A DNA stretch of 44,411 nucleotides from Acidobacteriota bacterium. GTDB lineage: Bacteria; Actinomycetota; Acidimicrobiia; Acidimicrobiales; Acidimicrobilacustridaceae. The notes below the pieces were generated by a model, which saw nothing but the letters and a program-made list of their open reading frames with translations, had not been told where the DNA came from and did not search any database. The stretch spans positions 1-44,411 of the forward strand of contig JAGWYK010000012.1 in NCBI GenBank assembly GCA_018969405.1, written 5' to 3'. Position 1 is the stretch's first letter. Every line of letters starts with the position of its first letter. This document shows positions 7,861 through 18,455 of the stretch, piece by piece. The position numbers and the translations under genes were made by a program.

Positions 7861-8888
7861 CCCGGCTGCGCGCCCACGCCCCCGGTCGCGTCAACCTCAT
7901 CGGCGACCACACCGACTACGCCGACGGTCTGGCGCTGCCCATGGCCATCGATCTCGGCACCACCATCATCGGCGAGCGCACCGGCACCGACCTGCATCTC
8001 ACCTCCGAGCAGTACGTCGACACCATGCGCTGCGCCCTGCCCGTCGCCGGCCCCCTCGACCGTCTGGAGCCGGCCTGGTCGCGCTACATCGCCGCAGTGG
8101 CCGGCGACCTGGGCATCACCACCGGCTTCACCGGTCGCATCACCTCCACCCTCCCGATCGGCGCCGGGCTGTCCTCCAGCGCGTCACTCGAACTGGCCGC
8201 CGCGCTGGCTCTGGGCTTCGCCGGTGAGCCGCTGGAACTGGCCCGACTCGGACAACGGGCCGAGCTCGCCGCCGTCGGTGTGCCCTGCGGTCTGCTCGAC
8301 CAGCTCTCGGCGGCCTTCGGACGCGAGGGTCATGCGCTGCGCATCGACTTCGCCACCACCACCATCGAGCCCATCCCCCTGCCCGACGACATCGAGATCA
8401 TCATCATCCACTCCGGAGTGGAGCGGACCCTCGTCGGCTCGGCCTATGCCGAGCGGCGGGAGGCCTGCGAGCGTGCCGCCGCGGTCATCGGTCCGCTCGC
8501 CGAGCGCACCGTCGCCGACCTCGATCGCATCGAGTCCCCGGGACTGCGGCGCCGCGCCCGCCATGTCATCACCGAATGCGCCCGGGTGCGGGCCGCCGCC
8601 GAGGCCCTGCGGGACGATGACGCTGAGGCCTTCGGTGCCCTCATGGTCGAGAGCCACGTCAGCCTGCGTGATGACTTCGAGGTGTCGCTGCCGGCCATCG
8701 ATCACCTGGTGGACCATCTGTGCGCCTCCCCCGGGGTGCTCGGGGCGCGGGTCACCGGGGCCGGCTTCGGCGGCTGCGTGGTGGCCGCCACCCGACCCGG
8801 GGCCATCGCCGATCCCACGGCGCTCACCGGTCGGGGTTGGCGGGTGCGGGCGGCGGGTCCCGCTGCGGTGGAACCGATCAGGGACTGA
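7857..8888 (+). CDS. galK: Galactokinase
   Basis: 343 residues. Phosphorylates galactose at C1, feeding GalT. The galactokinase signature PGRVNLIGDHTDYADG is at 9-24, the GHMP ATP-binding loop GAGLSSSAS at 102-110, and the third GHMP motif GAGFGGCVV near the C-terminus. A lysine- and arginine-poor sequence with many Asp/Glu fits the window. Translation is coupled to galT by ATGA overlap. No epimerase gene (galE) is adjacent, so the pathway must be completed elsewhere. Confidence 0.95.
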   Translation: MTRLRAHAPGRVNLIGDHTDYADGLALPMAIDLGTTIIGERTGTDLHLTSEQYVDTMRCALPVAGPLDRLEPAWSRYIAAVAGDLGITTGFTGRITSTLPIGAGLSSSASLELAAALALGFAGEPLELARLGQRAELAAVGVPCGLLDQLSAAFGREGHALRIDFATTTIEPIPLPDDIEIIIIHSGVERTLVGSAYAERREACERAAAVIGPLAERTVADLDRIESPGLRRRARHVITECARVRAAAEALRDDDAEAFGALMVESHVSLRDDFEVSLPAIDHLVDHLCASPGVLGARVTGAGFGGCVVAATRPGAIADPTALTGRGWRVRAAGPAAVEPIRD

Positions 8889-8915
8889 ACCGAGGCGGCG
8901 GTCGGGCCTCCGGTC

Positions 8916-8945
8916 GGGCCGGCGCTCAGACCCGCAGCCGGGCCC
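8916..8945. terminator. GC-rich imperfect hairpin between convergent genes
   Basis: GGGCCGGC (8916-8923) can pair with GCCGGGCCC (8937-8945) with one bulge across a 13-base loop. It sits in the 63-base gap between the ends of galK and the PH-domain gene and could end both transcripts; no T-run follows. Confidence 0.35.
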
Positions 8946-8951
8946 GGTGGC

Positions 8952-9584
8952 TCACATGCGACCGAGCAGCTCGGCCTTCTTGGCCAGGAACTCCGCCTCG
9001 GTGATCACGCCCTGATCGCGCAGTGCACCGAGTTTGGCGATCTGGTCGGGGATGGAGTCGCCGCCGGTCTGCGCCCGGTTGATCCCGCTCGAGATTCGGT
9101 CGGCCTGCTTGTTCGCGTTCCGTTCCATCTGCTGGTAGATCTCGTTCTGCACCGCACTCGGGTTCTTGATGTCCTCGAAGCGCTGGGCTCCGTCCTTCGA
9201 GGCCGACTCGATGTCGAGATCCCCGAGGCCGAGCATGCGTTCGAAGATGCGCTGGTGGAAGAAGATCGTGTTGATGCGCTCCAGCGGGATCTCGATGCCG
9301 TGCTTGGCGATGATACCGCTGCGGAAGATGACGCGGTCGGAGGTCAGCACGAAGTGGGTGCTGACCCAGGCGATGTAGCGCTGCACGAACCACACCACGG
9401 TGATGAGCAGTCCGACACCGGCGATGACCTTGATGGGATCGGGCCAGTCGTTCAGCTGCGCCATGAGCGACAGCACGAACACCACCACCAGCACCGCCGA
9501 GGACTTGGCGAAGAACCACCAGTGCGGATGGAGATCGAGGATGAGCTCCTCGGAGGCATGCAGTTCGTCCTGGGGATAGGGCAT
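8952..9584 (-). CDS. Membrane protein with bacterial PH domain and C-terminal SHOCT motif
   Basis: 210 residues. A short N-terminal segment (EELILDLHPHWWFF) is typical of bPH_2 proteins, followed by two membrane helices at about 27-45 and 51-68 and a bacterial PH-like domain at about 73-145 (FVLTSDRVIFRSGIIAKHGIEIPLERI...). A charged helix (145-165) leads to a SHOCT motif at 177-207 (IAKLGALRDQGVITEAEFL), found at the ends of many membrane and oligomerising proteins. The ATG at 9584 is chosen because a TACCGT -10 element lies five bases upstream; upstream in-frame ATGs would lengthen the polar N-terminus for no reason. Function unknown; probably a membrane-associated scaffold. Confidence 0.88.
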   Translation of the reverse strand: MPYPQDELHASEELILDLHPHWWFFAKSSAVLVVVFVLSLMAQLNDWPDPIKVIAGVGLLITVVWFVQRYIAWVSTHFVLTSDRVIFRSGIIAKHGIEIPLERINTIFFHQRIFERMLGLGDLDIESASKDGAQRFEDIKNPSAVQNEIYQQMERNANKQADRISSGINRAQTGGDSIPDQIAKLGALRDQGVITEAEFLAKKAELLGRM

Positions 9585-9589
9585 ACGAA

Positions 9590-9595
9590 ACGGTA
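9590..9595 (-). promoter_or_regulatory. -10 element TACCGT, leaderless start of the PH-domain gene
   Basis: On the minus strand TACCGT ends five bases before the ATG at 9584. The divergent UvrD-like gene uses the same hexamer 30 bases away. Confidence 0.55.
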
Positions 9596-9624
9596 CCCCC
9601 GGCGCAGCTGTCATCGGCGGTGAG

Positions 9625-9630
9625 TACCGT
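9625..9630 (+). promoter_or_regulatory. -10 element TACCGT, leaderless start of the UvrD-like gene
   Basis: TACCGT ends seven bases before the GTG at 9638 and lies inside the longer reading frame from the GTG at 9620, arguing for the later start. Confidence 0.6.
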
Positions 9631-9637
9631 CTCCGGG

Positions 9638-11725
9638 GTGAACCCCGACCAGCTCCTGCACGGGCTGACCCCCGCACAACGCGCCGCCGTCACGGCCACC
9701 ACCTCCCCGCTGTGCATCCTCGCCGGCGCCGGATCGGGCAAGACCAGCGTGCTCACCCGCCGCATCGCCTGGCGCGCCGCCACCGGCGATCTCGACCCTC
9801 GCCATGTGCTCAGTCTCACCTTCACCCGCAAGGCCGCCGGCGAGCTCTCCCAGCGCCTGAGGGCCCTCGGCCTGCGCGACAGCGTGGCCGCCGGCACCTT
9901 CCACTCGGTGGCCTACGCCCAGCTGCGCAGCCGCTGGGACGACAGGGGCATCACGCCGCCCACGCTGATGGATCGCAAGTTCGCGTTCGTCATGCGCGTG
10001 CTGTCGGCGTTCCCGCGCACGGTCTCGGAGATCCCCGCCATCGACTTCATCGCCGAGATCGAATGGGCCAAGGCCCGCATGATCGAGCCGGCGCAGTACC
10101 CCGAGGCCGCGGAGCGGGCAGGTCGCCGGCCGCCCACGGCGTCGAGCATCGTCGCTGAGGTCTATGCCCGCTACGAGTCCCAACGCCGCGAGCAGCGCCT
10201 GGTCGACTTCGACGATCTGCTGCGGGTGTGTCGTCGCGATCTCCTCGCCGATCCCGAGTTCGCCGCCGCCCAGCGCTGGCGGTTCCAGCATCTGTTCGTC
10301 GACGAGTTCCAGGACGTCAACCCGCTGCAGCAGGCCCTGCTGGAGGCCTGGCGCGGCGATCGACTCGACCTCTGCGTGGTGGGCGATCCCAACCAGGCCA
10401 TCTACAGCTGGAACGGCGCGGAGCCCGACCTGCTGCGTCGCTTCCCCGAACGGTTCCCGAGCGCCCAGGTGCTGCGTCTCACCGAGAACTTCCGGTCCTC
10501 GCCCCAGATCCTCGGTGTGTCCAACGCCCTGCTGTCCACCGGCGGCTCCGCCGTCGACCGCGGCGGACTGCTGCGGGCCACCCGGCCCGAGGGCCCGGTG
10601 CCCGTCGTGGTCGCTCACGCCTCCGATCGGGCCGAGGCCGCCGGCATCGCCCGCTCGGTGCGCGATCACCACGGCCCCGGGGCCCGATGGTCGGCCCAGG
10701 CCGTCCTCGTGCGCACCAACGCCCAGATCCCGCTCATCGAGGAGGCCCTCACCGCAGCGCGCATCCCGTTCCGGGTGCGGGGATCGGCACCGCTGCTCGA
10801 CCAGCCCGAGATCAAGGCCGCGCTCGCCCAGCTGCGGGCCAGCACCGGTCCCCTGGCCGACGCCCTCGACGACCTCGCCCACTCGATCGACGAGGCCGAG
10901 GTGGCCGGCGATCGCGCCGCCGAGCGTCAGGCCAACGTCGACGCCCTCGTGCAGCTGGGTCGCGACTACCTGGCCGTCGAGGCGGGTCCCACCGTGGCCG
11001 GCTTCCTGGCGTGGTTGGCCAGCACCACCCGTGCCGATCAACCCGACCGTCATGGCGATGCCGTCGAGGTGTGCACCTTCCACGCCGCCAAGGGCCTCGA
11101 GTGGCCGGTGGTGCATGTGGCCGGACTGGAGGTCGGCCTCTCCCCCATCGTGCACGCCCGCACCGAGGCTGCGCAGGAGGAGGAGCTGCGGCTGTTCTAC
11201 GTGGCGGTGACCCGTGCCGAGCGGGAGCTCATCTGCTCCTGGGCCCAGCAGCGTCGCTACGGCTCCCGGGAGATGTCCCGCGATCGGTCGCCCTATCTCG
11301 ACATCGTCGGCGACGCCTGTGCAGCGCTGGCCGCCGGACGCAGCCCCGAGGCGGTCGGCCAGGGCGAGGTGCTGCCCGCATCAGCGCCACCGACGCGCCG
11401 CAGTCGAGGCGGCACCGGTCGCAGCGGAGCCGGCCGCAGCAGCAGCGGACGCGCCACCCCGGCCCGAGCCAGCGTCGACACCACCGATCTCGACGAGGCC
11501 GCCCTGGCGCTGCTCGAGGCCCTGCGCGGCTGGCGACTCACCCGAGCCCGGGCCGCCTCCACCCCGGCCTTCGTCATCTGCAACGACCGCACCCTCATCG
11601 AGATCGCCTCCCGGCGTCCCACCACCACCGAGCAGCTGCGCACCGTGCACGGTCTGGGGGAGGTCAAGGTGGCCCGATTCGGCGCCGAGCTGCTCGCCAT
11701 CGTCAACGGCGTCACCGCCGACTGA
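9638..11725 (+). CDS. UvrD2-like superfamily 1 DNA helicase with HRDC domain
   Basis: 695 residues. ATP-driven 3'-5' DNA unwinding in repair. Q-motif LTPAQRAAV, Walker A (LAGAGSGKT) near residue 30, motif Ia (LTFTRKAAGEL), motif II DEFQDVNPLQQ, motif III GDPNQAIYSWNGA, motif IV (ENFRSS), motif V (CTFHAAKGLEW) and motif VI (VAVTRAE) are all visible. After a Gly/Ser/Arg-rich linker at about 575-610 comes an HRDC domain (about 620-690). This domain order matches mycobacterial UvrD2, but the four-cysteine segment of UvrD2 is absent; the linker has no CxxC pair. A GTG at 9620 is the alternative start, rejected because the -10 element would lie inside the gene. The stop abuts the convergent thioesterase gene with no gap. 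Confidence 0.9.
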   Translation: MNPDQLLHGLTPAQRAAVTATTSPLCILAGAGSGKTSVLTRRIAWRAATGDLDPRHVLSLTFTRKAAGELSQRLRALGLRDSVAAGTFHSVAYAQLRSRWDDRGITPPTLMDRKFAFVMRVLSAFPRTVSEIPAIDFIAEIEWAKARMIEPAQYPEAAERAGRRPPTASSIVAEVYARYESQRREQRLVDFDDLLRVCRRDLLADPEFAAAQRWRFQHLFVDEFQDVNPLQQALLEAWRGDRLDLCVVGDPNQAIYSWNGAEPDLLRRFPERFPSAQVLRLTENFRSSPQILGVSNALLSTGGSAVDRGGLLRATRPEGPVPVVVAHASDRAEAAGIARSVRDHHGPGARWSAQAVLVRTNAQIPLIEEALTAARIPFRVRGSAPLLDQPEIKAALAQLRASTGPLADALDDLAHSIDEAEVAGDRAAERQANVDALVQLGRDYLAVEAGPTVAGFLAWLASTTRADQPDRHGDAVEVCTFHAAKGLEWPVVHVAGLEVGLSPIVHARTEAAQEEELRLFYVAVTRAERELICSWAQQRRYGSREMSRDRSPYLDIVGDACAALAAGRSPEAVGQGEVLPASAPPTRRSRGGTGRSGAGRSSSGRATPARASVDTTDLDEAALALLEALRGWRLTRARAASTPAFVICNDRTLIEIASRRPTTTEQLRTVHGLGEVKVARFGAELLAIVNGVTAD

Positions 11726-12466
11726 TCAGCCGCCCTCGCCCCGGGCCTCCAGCATGGCCCGCACCTTGTCCATGTCGATGGTCACGAACAGTCCCTCGGC
11801 CTCGGCGCACAGCCGGTCACCGGCATGCAGCGTGGCGGTGCAGAGGATCTTGCGCCCCTCGACCTTCACCAGCCGAGCGGCCAGCCGCAGCTCCTCATGC
11901 AACGGCGTGGGGCTGCGGTAGTGCACCGTGAGTCGTCCGGTCATACCCGCCCGACCCGAATGCACCTGCGCGGCACCGAGCACCTCGTCGAACAGGGCGG
12001 CGACGTACCCGCCGTGCACACACCCCGGGGGACCCTCGTGCAGCAGCCCGAGGGTGACCCGGGCCTCGATGGCGTCATCGGTGAAGGTGACGAGCATCGG
12101 CGGGGCCACGGGATTGGCCATGCCGATGAACGGGCTGCGCTCGCGGAGACGATGCGACTGACGGATGGCGGTGGCGCTGATGACCGAGAGATCACCGGGG
12201 GCCACTCCGTCCTCACGCACCCCCTCGGGCACCGCGATGGCGTCGACGGCCGCGGCGATGGCATCGAGCTCCTCGATGGAGGCCTCGGTGGTGGCCAGCT
12301 TCTCGATCAGCCGGCGCACCGCCTCGGCGGCGCGCCGGGCGGCCTGCTGCTCGGCGGTGACGGCGCGGGCCTCGGCGAGACCGGCCTCGCCGAGGGCGGA
12401 GCCCACCCCGAAGACATTGCCGTCGATGAACGACGGGCCCGACGACACCTCGCGTTCCCCCGCCAT
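11726..12466 (-). CDS. PaaI-type hotdog-fold thioesterase
   Basis: 246 residues. The C-terminal half (about 110-240) is a hotdog domain: GCVHGGYVAALFDEVLGAAQ at 149-168 holds the HGG turn and D160, the usual catalytic acid of PaaI-like acyl-CoA thioesterases, followed by TGRLTVHYRSPTPL and a final MDKVRAM helix. The N-terminal 100 residues are an Ala/Glu-rich helical region (TAEQQAARRAAEAVRRLIEK) that many actinobacterial relatives also carry. The ATG overlaps the exonuclease III stop (ATGA), so the two genes are co-transcribed. Acyl-CoA hydrolysis is likely; substrate unknown. Confidence 0.85.
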   Translation of the reverse strand: MAGEREVSSGPSFIDGNVFGVGSALGEAGLAEARAVTAEQQAARRAAEAVRRLIEKLATTEASIEELDAIAAAVDAIAVPEGVREDGVAPGDLSVISATAIRQSHRLRERSPFIGMANPVAPPMLVTFTDDAIEARVTLGLLHEGPPGCVHGGYVAALFDEVLGAAQVHSGRAGMTGRLTVHYRSPTPLHEELRLAARLVKVEGRKILCTATLHAGDRLCAEAEGLFVTIDMDKVRAMLEARGEGG

Positions 12467-13242
12467 CAGTCGTCCAGGTCCACGATGACCGGTGCATGAT
12501 CGCTGGGCTGCTTGCCCTTGCGGGCATCGCGGTCGATCATCACCGACCGGGTGCGCTCGACCACCGCTGCGGTGCCCATGATCAGGTCGATGCGCATGCC
12601 CCGCCCCTGATGGAAATCGCCCCCGCGGTAGTCCCACCAGGAGAACACCCGGTCATCATCGTTGAAACGCCGGAAGACATCGACCAGCCCCCACTGCTCG
12701 AGCGAGCGCAGCGCATCACGTTCGGGGGTGCTGACATGCGTGGCCCCGGCGAAGGCCTCCATGCTCCACACATCGCGGTCCTCGGGGGCGATGTTGTAGT
12801 CGCCGCACACCGCCACGGGGGTCGAGGGGTCCTCGCACCGATCGAGAGTGCGTCGCAGCCGGGCCATCCAGTCGAGCTTGTAGCGGTAGTGGTCGTTGTC
12901 GAGGGCGCGACCGTTGGGCACATAGGCGCTGGCCACCCGGACACCGCCACAGGTGGCCCACAGCAGCCGGGCCTCGGGATCGGCGGGGCCGTCGTCCTCC
13001 CAGCCCGCCACCACATCGTCGAGCCCCACCTTCGAGATGATGGCCACCCCGTTCCACTGGCCCTGGCCGAAATGGGCGCTCGCGTAGCCGAGATCGGCGA
13101 AGACCTCCGTGGGGAAGACCTCCTGCTTCATCTTGGTCTCCTGCATGCACAGCACATCGGGAGCCATCGCCACCACCCACTCGGTGACCCTCGGCAGCCG
13201 GGCCTTGAGCGAATTCACGTTCCACGTCGCCAGTCTGAGCAC
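12466..13242 (-). CDS. xthA: Exodeoxyribonuclease III / AP endonuclease
   Basis: 258 residues. Cuts DNA 5' of abasic sites and trims 3' ends in base excision repair. The active-site set is complete: N8/N10 in ATWNVNS, E35 in CMQETK, the Tyr in SAYVPNG, the Asp/Asn pair in CGDYNIAP, and the final SDHAPV. The GTG at 13242 lies eight bases after TAGATT, and the family always starts within a few residues of the LRLATWNVNS strand, so the longer upstream reading frame is not used. It is divergent from kgd, 74 bases apart, and coupled to the thioesterase gene. Confidence 0.95.
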   Translation of the reverse strand: MLRLATWNVNSLKARLPRVTEWVVAMAPDVLCMQETKMKQEVFPTEVFADLGYASAHFGQGQWNGVAIISKVGLDDVVAGWEDDGPADPEARLLWATCGGVRVASAYVPNGRALDNDHYRYKLDWMARLRRTLDRCEDPSTPVAVCGDYNIAPEDRDVWSMEAFAGATHVSTPERDALRSLEQWGLVDVFRRFNDDDRVFSWWDYRGGDFHQGRGMRIDLIMGTAAVVERTRSVMIDRDARKGKQPSDHAPVIVDLDD

Positions 13243-13250
13243 GATCGGGG

Positions 13251-13256
13251 AATCTA
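13251..13256 (-). promoter_or_regulatory. -10 element TAGATT, leaderless start of xthA
   Basis: On the minus strand TAGATT ends eight bases before the GTG at 13242; no Shine-Dalgarno site is present. Confidence 0.6.
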
Positions 13257-13302
13257 TCGGCCGGGGTCGGTCCCGAGTCTCCGATGCCCTCGCGGGCACC
13301 GG

Positions 13303-13308
13303 TAGGCT
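13303..13308 (+). promoter_or_regulatory. -10 element TAGGCT, leaderless start of kgd
   Basis: TAGGCT ends eight bases before the GTG at 13317. Confidence 0.6.
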
Positions 13309-13316
13309 GACCCCTC

Positions 13317-16925
<3,609 letters not shown>

Positions 16926-16932
16926 GCCGAGC

Positions 16933-18285
16933 TCAGAGGCCCCCGGAGAGCAGATCGGCGGCCACGACCTCCCACAGTTCGGTCGACAGGGCGAGCGATG
17001 CCGTGTCGATCCGCTCATCGTCACCGTGGAACATGGCGCCGTAGTCCTCGAAGGTCATGTTCTGACTGAACAGGCCGAAGCCGTAGGCGATGCGATCGGC
17101 CCGGCGGAAGAAACGCGAGTCGGTGGCGCCCACGGTGAGATACGGCACGGTCTCGGAACCCGGGTACCACTGCTGGGTCACCCGCGACAGCGTGTCCCAC
17201 AACGGGGTGTCGATCGGTGAGGCGCTCGAGGGGTCGTACTCGCCGGGATGGAAGTCGACCCGATCGGCGAGATCGCCGAGCGCCAGGCGCAGTTCGGCCA
17301 TGACCTCCTCGCGCCCGTCGCCGGGCAGGGTGCGGATGTCGATCTCGAGATCGACATGATCGGGGATCACGTTGATCTTGGTGCCGGCCTGCATCATCGT
17401 CGGAGCGAAGGTGTTGTGGGTGCAGGCGTGGAACTGGCGGGCCATACCGATGGGCAGATGACCGAGGATCTCGTCGAGTCCGTCCGAGGAGAGCAGCGGC
17501 CCGGTGATCTCGTCGGGGTAGCCCATGGAGCCGATGAACCGCTGCCAGATCTCGTGGATCTTGGTCTCGGGCTGGAAGGCATCGATGCGGCGCACCACCT
17601 CCGCGGCGGTGACCAGTGCGTTGTCGGTGCGATAGGGCTGCGAGCCGTGACCAGCGGTGCCGCGCACCGACAGCCGCATGTTGAACACCCCCTTCTCGCC
17701 CACGATGACCGGGAGTTTGAGACCGCCGGGACTGGGCAGGGGGATGCCGCCGGACTCGGTGATGACGTAGTCGGCGATGACGGCATCGCGCTCGTGGGCC
17801 ATGAGGTGGGCGGCGCCGTAGGTGCCATGGGCCTCCTCATCGGCGACAGCGAGATAGATGAGCGTGCCGCGCGGGGCGAAGTCCGAGCGGGCCAGGCGCT
17901 TGGTGGCCACCGCCATCGACGCCGTGAGGTTGAGCATGTCCACCGCGCCGCGGCCCCAGATCTCACCATCGATGATCTCGCCCCCGAACGGATCATGACG
18001 CCAGTGCTCGGGATTGACCGGCACGACATCGGTGTGGCCCATGAGCAGCAGCGTGGGCGCCTCAGGATCGGTGCCCTCGATCCGAGCCACGAGACTGGTG
18101 CGACCCGGAGCCGATTCGAAGGTCTCGATGTCGACACCACTGCCCTCGAGGTAACCGTGCAGCAGATCGGTGCTGCGGATCTCCCCGCCCGAACCCACCG
18201 AGCCGTCGTTGACGCAGGCGTTGCGGATCAGCTGCTGCAGCAGCTCGGTGCACTCGCCCTCACGGGAGGATGTCTCGTCAGCCAT
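16933..18285 (-). CDS. M20 family metallopeptidase (ArgE/DapE/ACY1/CPG2 type)
   Basis: 450 residues. Zinc amidohydrolase or carboxypeptidase. The metal and catalytic motifs are in place: H84 in LMGHTDVVPV, D116 in GRGAVDML, the base/ligand pair E150-E151 in VADEEAHGT, and a later Asp/His region (ESGGIPLP, GRGTAGHGSQPY for the lid domain), with the last ligand in the C-terminal GAMFHGDDERI. Starts at the ATG six bases downstream of TACGCT. It converges on kgd with a 7-base gap. Actinobacterial members of this group include peptidases for dipeptides and acyl-amino acids; the substrate is not determined. Confidence 0.88.
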   Translation of the reverse strand: MADETSSREGECTELLQQLIRNACVNDGSVGSGGEIRSTDLLHGYLEGSGVDIETFESAPGRTSLVARIEGTDPEAPTLLLMGHTDVVPVNPEHWRHDPFGGEIIDGEIWGRGAVDMLNLTASMAVATKRLARSDFAPRGTLIYLAVADEEAHGTYGAAHLMAHERDAVIADYVITESGGIPLPSPGGLKLPVIVGEKGVFNMRLSVRGTAGHGSQPYRTDNALVTAAEVVRRIDAFQPETKIHEIWQRFIGSMGYPDEITGPLLSSDGLDEILGHLPIGMARQFHACTHNTFAPTMMQAGTKINVIPDHVDLEIDIRTLPGDGREEVMAELRLALGDLADRVDFHPGEYDPSSASPIDTPLWDTLSRVTQQWYPGSETVPYLTVGATDSRFFRRADRIAYGFGLFSQNMTFEDYGAMFHGDDERIDTASLALSTELWEVVAADLLSGGL

Positions 18286-18291
18286 GGATCC

Positions 18292-18297
18292 AGCGTA
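18292..18297 (-). promoter_or_regulatory. -10 element TACGCT, leaderless start of the M20 peptidase gene
   Basis: On the minus strand TACGCT ends six bases before the ATG at 18285. It shares its TA with a plus-strand hexamer, TAGGCT at 18296-18301. Confidence 0.55.
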
Positions 18298-18301
18298 GGC
18301 T
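18296..18301 (+). promoter_or_regulatory. -10 element TAGGCT, probable promoter of the NYN ribonuclease gene
   Basis: TAGGCT overlaps the minus-strand TACGCT by two bases in the symmetrical sequence AGCGTAGGCT. Transcription would start near 18308, leaving about 148 bases before the ATG at 18456. I see no other TA-containing -10 candidate in that leader. Confidence 0.4.
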
Positions 18302-18455
18302 TCGCTCCGTCGATGAGTCGGGGAACTGCCCGGCATCCGTGACGCTGAACGCCGACCCGTCCGTGGGTTCGTCGGTTCGGCGCAGGGTGCGAGCGGACCC
18401 GGCTCGACCCGGAACCGCCCCGAGCGTTCCCCCAACGGAAGTGAACCACCCCCAG

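Noticed and set aside
9620-9637. Earlier GTG start for the UvrD-like gene
   Set aside because: The -10 hexamer lies inside this extension and matches a leaderless start at 9638.
10228-11931. Long plus-strand open frame inside the helicase gene
   Set aside because: Arg/Pro/Gly-rich product without motifs; the helicase frame holds all seven SF1 motifs.
18313-18342. Nine-codon leader peptide frame before the NYN gene
   Set aside because: No ribosome site, no regulatory residue pattern, and an ATG 11 bases after the hexamer is weak evidence for such a short frame.
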